NCBI GenBank assembly: GCA_005884575.1
Contig: VAWW01000031.1
Location: 12,579-48,252, forward strand
Length of the DNA stretch: 35,674 bases
DNA from: Actinomycetota bacterium
GTDB lineage: Bacteria; Actinomycetota; Thermoleophilia; Gaiellales; Gaiellaceae
Direction: 5' to 3'
Of the stretch, positions 32,985 to 35,674 are shown piece after piece. The translations under genes and the position numbers were made by a program. Each line of letters opens with the position of its first letter. Positions within the stretch are counted from its first letter, which is position 1. A model generated the notes under the pieces. The model ran no database searches, was not told the DNA's origin, and was given only the letters and a program-made list of their open reading frames with translations.

Positions 32985-33716
32985 ATGGCGCTTCGCATTC
33001 CTCCGGTCAAGCCGGGCCGCGGCCCGGCCCACGCGCAGATCGAGTCGTGGCTCGATGACGCCGTCACCGCCGGCAAGCTCGGCCCCGGCGACCGCCTGCC
33101 GCCGGAGCGCGAGCTCGCCGACCGCCTCGGCGTCAGCCGGATGACGCTGCGTCATGCGCTCGCCTCGCTCGAGCGTCGCGGCCTCGTCGTCCGCCGCGTG
33201 GGCCGCGACGGAGGGACGTTCGTCGCCGAGCCGCGAATCGAGCTGACTGGGCTCGCCGGCCTCTCCGACCAGCTACGCGCACAGGGCCGGGCCGCCGGCG
33301 CGCGCGTCCTCTCGGCCGTCGAGCGCGACGGGACGCCGGCGGAGGCCGGGCTCGGCGACCGCGTCTACGAGCTCGTCCGCGTACGCCTCGCCGACGGCGA
33401 GCCCGTCGCGCTCGAACGCGGCGTGTACTCCGCGGACGCGTACCCCGGCCTGCTCGACGAGCGGCTCGACGGCTCGCTCTACGAGCTCTTCCGCACCCGC
33501 GGCGACGAAGCTCCCAGCCGCGCCGTCGAACGCCTCGAGCCGGCGCTGGCGGATGCCGGCGACGCCGCGGCGCTCGGAATCGAGCCCGGCAGCCCGGTGC
33601 TGCTCGTCGAGCGCGAAGGGTACGGCGAGTCCGGCCGGCTGCTCGAACGCTCGCGCGACCTCTTCCGCGGCGACCGGACGAGGGTCGTCTGGGAGTCGGC
33701 GATACTCGGCCCGTGA
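32985..33716 (+). CDS. GntR-family regulator with UTRA domain (PhnF/HutC type)
   Basis: The 243-residue protein has a winged helix at about residues 15-75 (PGDRLPPERELADRLGVSRMTLRHALASLERRGLV) and a UTRA ligand domain from about 95 to the end. The UTRA part includes ELVRVRLADGEPVALERGVYSADAYPGLL and the typical C-terminal SRDLFRGDRTRVVWE. PhnF, a phosphonate regulator, belongs to this group, consistent with the divergent tmpA-like gene. The ligand is probably a phosphonate or betaine-like compound (inference). Its stop overlaps the HAD start by four bases (GTGA). Confidence 0.87.
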   Translation: MALRIPPVKPGRGPAHAQIESWLDDAVTAGKLGPGDRLPPERELADRLGVSRMTLRHALASLERRGLVVRRVGRDGGTFVAEPRIELTGLAGLSDQLRAQGRAAGARVLSAVERDGTPAEAGLGDRVYELVRVRLADGEPVALERGVYSADAYPGLLDERLDGSLYELFRTRGDEAPSRAVERLEPALADAGDAAALGIEPGSPVLLVEREGYGESGRLLERSRDLFRGDRTRVVWESAILGP

Positions 33717-34305
33717 CGCGGGCGATCGTCTTCGACTTCAACGGCACGCTCTCGGACGACGAGCCGATCCTCTGCGAGATCTTCGTCGAGCTGTTCGCGG
33801 GGCACGGCAGGCCGCTCTCGGCGCAGGAGTACTTCGACCACCTCGCGGGCCACTCTGACCCGGAGATCGTCTACCGCTGGCTCGGCCGCGACCATCCGGA
33901 CGTCGACGCCGTGATCGAGGAGCGCGTTCGCCGCTACCGCGCCGCCGTGTCCGACGGCTCGAGCATCGGCCCGGCCGCGCGCGAGGCGGTGCGCTATGCG
34001 GCGGAACGCGTGCCGCTGGCAATCGTCTCCGGTGCAGCGCGCGCGGAGATCGACCCGGTCGTCGAGGCCGCGGGGCTGAGCGGGCTCTTCCGCACGATCG
34101 TCTCCGCTGACGACGTGGTGCACGGGAAGCCCGATCCAGAGGGCTACCTGCAGGCCCTCGCCGCGAGGCCGGAATCGCGTCGGCGACGGCGGCGGGGATG
34201 CGTGTGTTCGCGCGCCAGGGCACCCTCGTCCCGGCGCGGCTCGCGGCCGCCGACGAGCTGATCGACGGGATCGACGTCGAGCTGATGCGGCGCGTACTGG
34301 GTTGA
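33713..34305 (+). pseudogene. HAD-family hydrolase disrupted by an internal deletion and frameshift
   Basis: The first 152 codons encode a normal HAD protein: motif I DFNGTL (D8, with Asn in place of the second Asp), LAIVSGAA for motif II, and HGKPDPEGY with the motif III Lys. Near 34165 the frame breaks. The original frame runs into Arg-rich nonsense and stops at 34261, while the next frame resumes real HAD sequence (EAGIASATAAGMRVFARQG) to a TGA at 34303-34305. About 15 residues including the acidic motif IV are missing, so more than a single base was lost. The second frame's TGA overlaps the glpQ ATG, showing the ancestral gene ended there. A sequencing or assembly error is possible. Confidence 0.75.
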
Positions 34306-34919
34306 TGCTGGTCATCGCGCACCGGGGCGCGTCGGAGGAGCTGCCGGAGAACACGCTGCCGGCGTTCGAGCGGGCGATCGAGGTCGGCGCGGACTTCATC
34401 GAGTTCGACGTCCACGCGGACGGGCACGGCGAGCTCGTCGTCACTCATGACCCGCCGCGCCGTGGCGCTGCGCCGCCGACGCTCGAGGACGTGCTCGATC
34501 TCGCGCGCGGTCGGATCGGAGTGATGGTCGAATTGAAGAGCCCGTACCGCTACCGCCGCCACGGGATCGTTGCGCGGGCGCTCGCGCTGCTCGACGACGA
34601 CGCGGTCGTCGTCTCGTTCCAGCGTGCGGCGCTCGAGGAGGTGCGCTCGCTGCGGCCCGGTCTGCGCACGGTGCAGCACATCGGCTACGGGGTCTCGATC
34701 CGCGGCGCTGCGGGCGCGTGGGCGGTCGGGTTCGAGAACGGGCGCGCGACGCGGCGTGGGATCGCGAGAGCGCAACGGCTCGGCTTCGCGACGACGGTCT
34801 ACACGGTCAACGATCCCGCACGGATGCTCGAGCTCGAAGCGCTGGGCGTGACCGGGATCTTCACCGACCGCCCGGCGGCCGCGCGTCAGACGCTGAGCGC
34901 AGGTACCAGGTACGCATGA
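34305..34919 (+). CDS. glpQ: Glycerophosphodiester phosphodiesterase (compact)
   Basis: The 204-residue protein begins MLVIAHRGASEELPENT (H6, R7, E15), then FIEFDVHADG (E33, D35), VVTHDP (H48) and VELKSPYR, ending TVYTVNDPARMLELEALGVTGIFTDRP. This is the GDPD barrel that splits glycerophosphodiesters into glycerol 3-phosphate and an alcohol such as choline. It is about 40 residues shorter than usual, mainly between the HDP motif and TLEDVL. It is probably cytosolic, as no signal peptide is seen. In this window it could supply choline to betA and glycerol phosphate to central metabolism. Confidence 0.85.
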   Translation: MLVIAHRGASEELPENTLPAFERAIEVGADFIEFDVHADGHGELVVTHDPPRRGAAPPTLEDVLDLARGRIGVMVELKSPYRYRRHGIVARALALLDDDAVVVSFQRAALEEVRSLRPGLRTVQHIGYGVSIRGAAGAWAVGFENGRATRRGIARAQRLGFATTVYTVNDPARMLELEALGVTGIFTDRPAAARQTLSAGTRYA

Positions 34920-34950
34920 ATAGTGCGCAATTTTCCTCTGTACCTGTACC
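34902..34950. repeat. Inverted repeat between glpQ and the alcohol dehydrogenase gene
   Basis: GGTACCAGGTAC (34902-34913) pairs with GTACCTGTACC (34940-34950) with a single bulge across a 26-base A+T-rich loop containing TTTT. It overlaps the glpQ stop and lies between convergent genes. It could be a weak bidirectional terminator or a binding site. Confidence 0.4.
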
Positions 34951-34954
34951 GATG

Positions 34955-35674
34955 TCACCCGGACATGATCACAGGGCGCAGCGCCTCGCCGCGCTCGGCG
35001 GAGGCGACGGCCTCGTTGATCTTCTCGAGCGGCCAGCGGCCCGAGATCAGCTCGTCGAGCTTCAGCCGGCCCTGCCGGTAGAGCTCGACCAGCGTGGGGA
35101 TATCGCGTTGCGGCACCGCGTCGCCCATCTTGCTGCCGAGGATTCGCAGCGAACGGTCTGCGATCGCGAGCGGATCGAGCTGCACTGTGACGCCGGTCGG
35201 CGGGATTCCGATCAGGACGAGCGTTCCGCCTCGGCGCAGCAGGCTCATCCCTTGCTCGATCGCCTCGGGCGCCGCCGCCGTGACGAAGACGTAGTCGGCG
35301 TCGCGCGCGCCGTCGCCGGTGGCGCCGAACTCCGCTGCGGCGGCGACCTTGTCCTCGCGCACGTCGATCGCGACGATCGCGGCCGCGCCGGCGAGCGCCG
35401 CGCCCTGGACGACGTTGAGCCCGACGCCGCCGGTCCCGATCACGGCGACGCTCGCGCCCGGCTCGACTCGTGCCGTGTTCAGGACCGCCCCGACGCCGGT
35501 GAGGACCCCGCATGCGAGCAGGCTCGCCGCATCGAGCGGGATGTCGCCCGGAATCAGGACGACCTGAGACTCGTCGACGGTGACGCGCTCCGCGAACGCG
35601 CCCGTGCGCATGCCCTGGTTTACGGGCTCGCCGTCGCGGGTCCGCAGCGGGGACGCGTGCGCGGGCGGCCGCTC
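34955..35674 (-). CDS. Zinc-type alcohol dehydrogenase, mycothiol-dependent formaldehyde dehydrogenase-like (partial, N-terminus off the right edge)
   Basis: The visible 239 residues cover the C-terminal part of a class III-like medium-chain dehydrogenase. They include VNQGMRTGAFAERV, SLLACGVLTGVGAVLNTARVEPG, the NAD motif VIGTGGVGLNVVQGAALAGA with D at the end of the second strand, and RGGTLVLIGIPP. The first part resembles MscR-type S-hydroxymethylmycothiol dehydrogenase, which removes formaldehyde. About 20 residues that usually follow FGAT are missing. The zinc-ligand N-terminal domain lies beyond base 35674. A formaldehyde role would suit demethylation but is inferred. Confidence 0.8.
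   Translation of the reverse strand, partial: ERPPAHASPLRTRDGEPVNQGMRTGAFAERVTVDESQVVLIPGDIPLDAASLLACGVLTGVGAVLNTARVEPGASVAVIGTGGVGLNVVQGAALAGAAAIVAIDVREDKVAAAAEFGATGDGARDADYVFVTAAAPEAIEQGMSLLRRGGTLVLIGIPPTGVTVQLDPLAIADRSLRILGSKMGDAVPQRDIPTLVELYRQGRLKLDELISGRWPLEKINEAVASAERGEALRPVIMSG

Noticed and set aside
34902-34950. Rho-independent terminator.
   Set aside because: The loop is 26 bases, the stem has a bulge and no T-run follows, so I list it only as an inverted repeat.
1-35674. CRISPR arrays, insertion sequences, tRNA or rRNA genes.
   Set aside because: I saw no regularly spaced repeats, transposase motifs, terminal repeats or tRNA-like cloverleaf sequences, although no structural search could be run.

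Overview
The window is about 70% GC, densely packed and free of insertion sequences, tRNA or rRNA genes and CRISPR arrays. Coding style (many GTG/TTG starts, stop/start overlaps of 1-4 bases, apparent leaderless promoters, an actinobacterial DUF1707 protein, a mycothiol-type alcohol dehydrogenase) points to a high-GC actinobacterium. A Thermoleophilia-type soil lineage is my best guess, inferred from style only.

The dominant theme is catabolism of quaternary amines through glycine betaine into the tetrahydrofolate (THF) C1 pool. Left block (1-7161): a minus-strand set of methenyl-THF cyclohydrolase, a dimethylglycine/sarcosine-dehydrogenase-like flavoprotein and EtfB, divergent from a plus-strand choline dehydrogenase, aldehyde dehydrogenase and methyltransferase. 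Second block (7151-15038, minus): an IclR regulator, corrinoid protein, MetV, MetF, a methyl-THF:corrinoid methyltransferase, a corrinoid reductive activator, a DUF1638 protein, a non-pyrrolysine MttB-family methyltransferase and a VOC protein. This is a complete corrinoid methyl-transfer module of the kind known for glycine betaine demethylation in anaerobes.

Middle block (15056-23443): three small minus-strand genes (DUF1707 membrane protein, CbxX-type AAA ATPase, GFA-family protein). Then on the plus strand come formate-THF ligase, a nucleotidyltransferase-like protein and a glycine betaine ABC importer (ATPase, double-length fused permease, binding protein), closed by a strong hairpin. 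Next (23543-29653, minus): an APC permease, a choline-kinase-like phosphotransferase, a second dimethylglycine/sarcosine-dehydrogenase-like flavoprotein and a compact glycerol kinase, in one tightly overlapped operon.

Right block (29761-35674): an alpha/beta hydrolase, then a minus-strand operon encoding a gamma-butyrobetaine-hydroxylase-like 2-oxoglutarate oxygenase, a PhnZ-like HD oxygenase and an EamA transporter. The first two match the TmpA/TmpB pair that converts 2-trimethylammonioethylphosphonate to glycine betaine plus phosphate. A GntR/UTRA regulator diverges from them across an 18-bp gap holding a perfect GGTCTAGACC palindrome. It is followed by a HAD hydrolase broken by an internal deletion, a glycerophosphodiester phosphodiesterase, and a zinc alcohol dehydrogenase cut by the right edge.

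Taken together, choline, imported betaine, the phosphonate and possibly glycerophosphocholine would all feed glycine betaine. One methyl group would leave through the corrinoid system, and the other two through the flavoproteins as methylene-THF. MetVF, FchA and Fhs would carry the C1 units to formate or biosynthesis. The unusual point is an apparently oxygen-using organism carrying an oxygen-sensitive corrinoid demethylation system.
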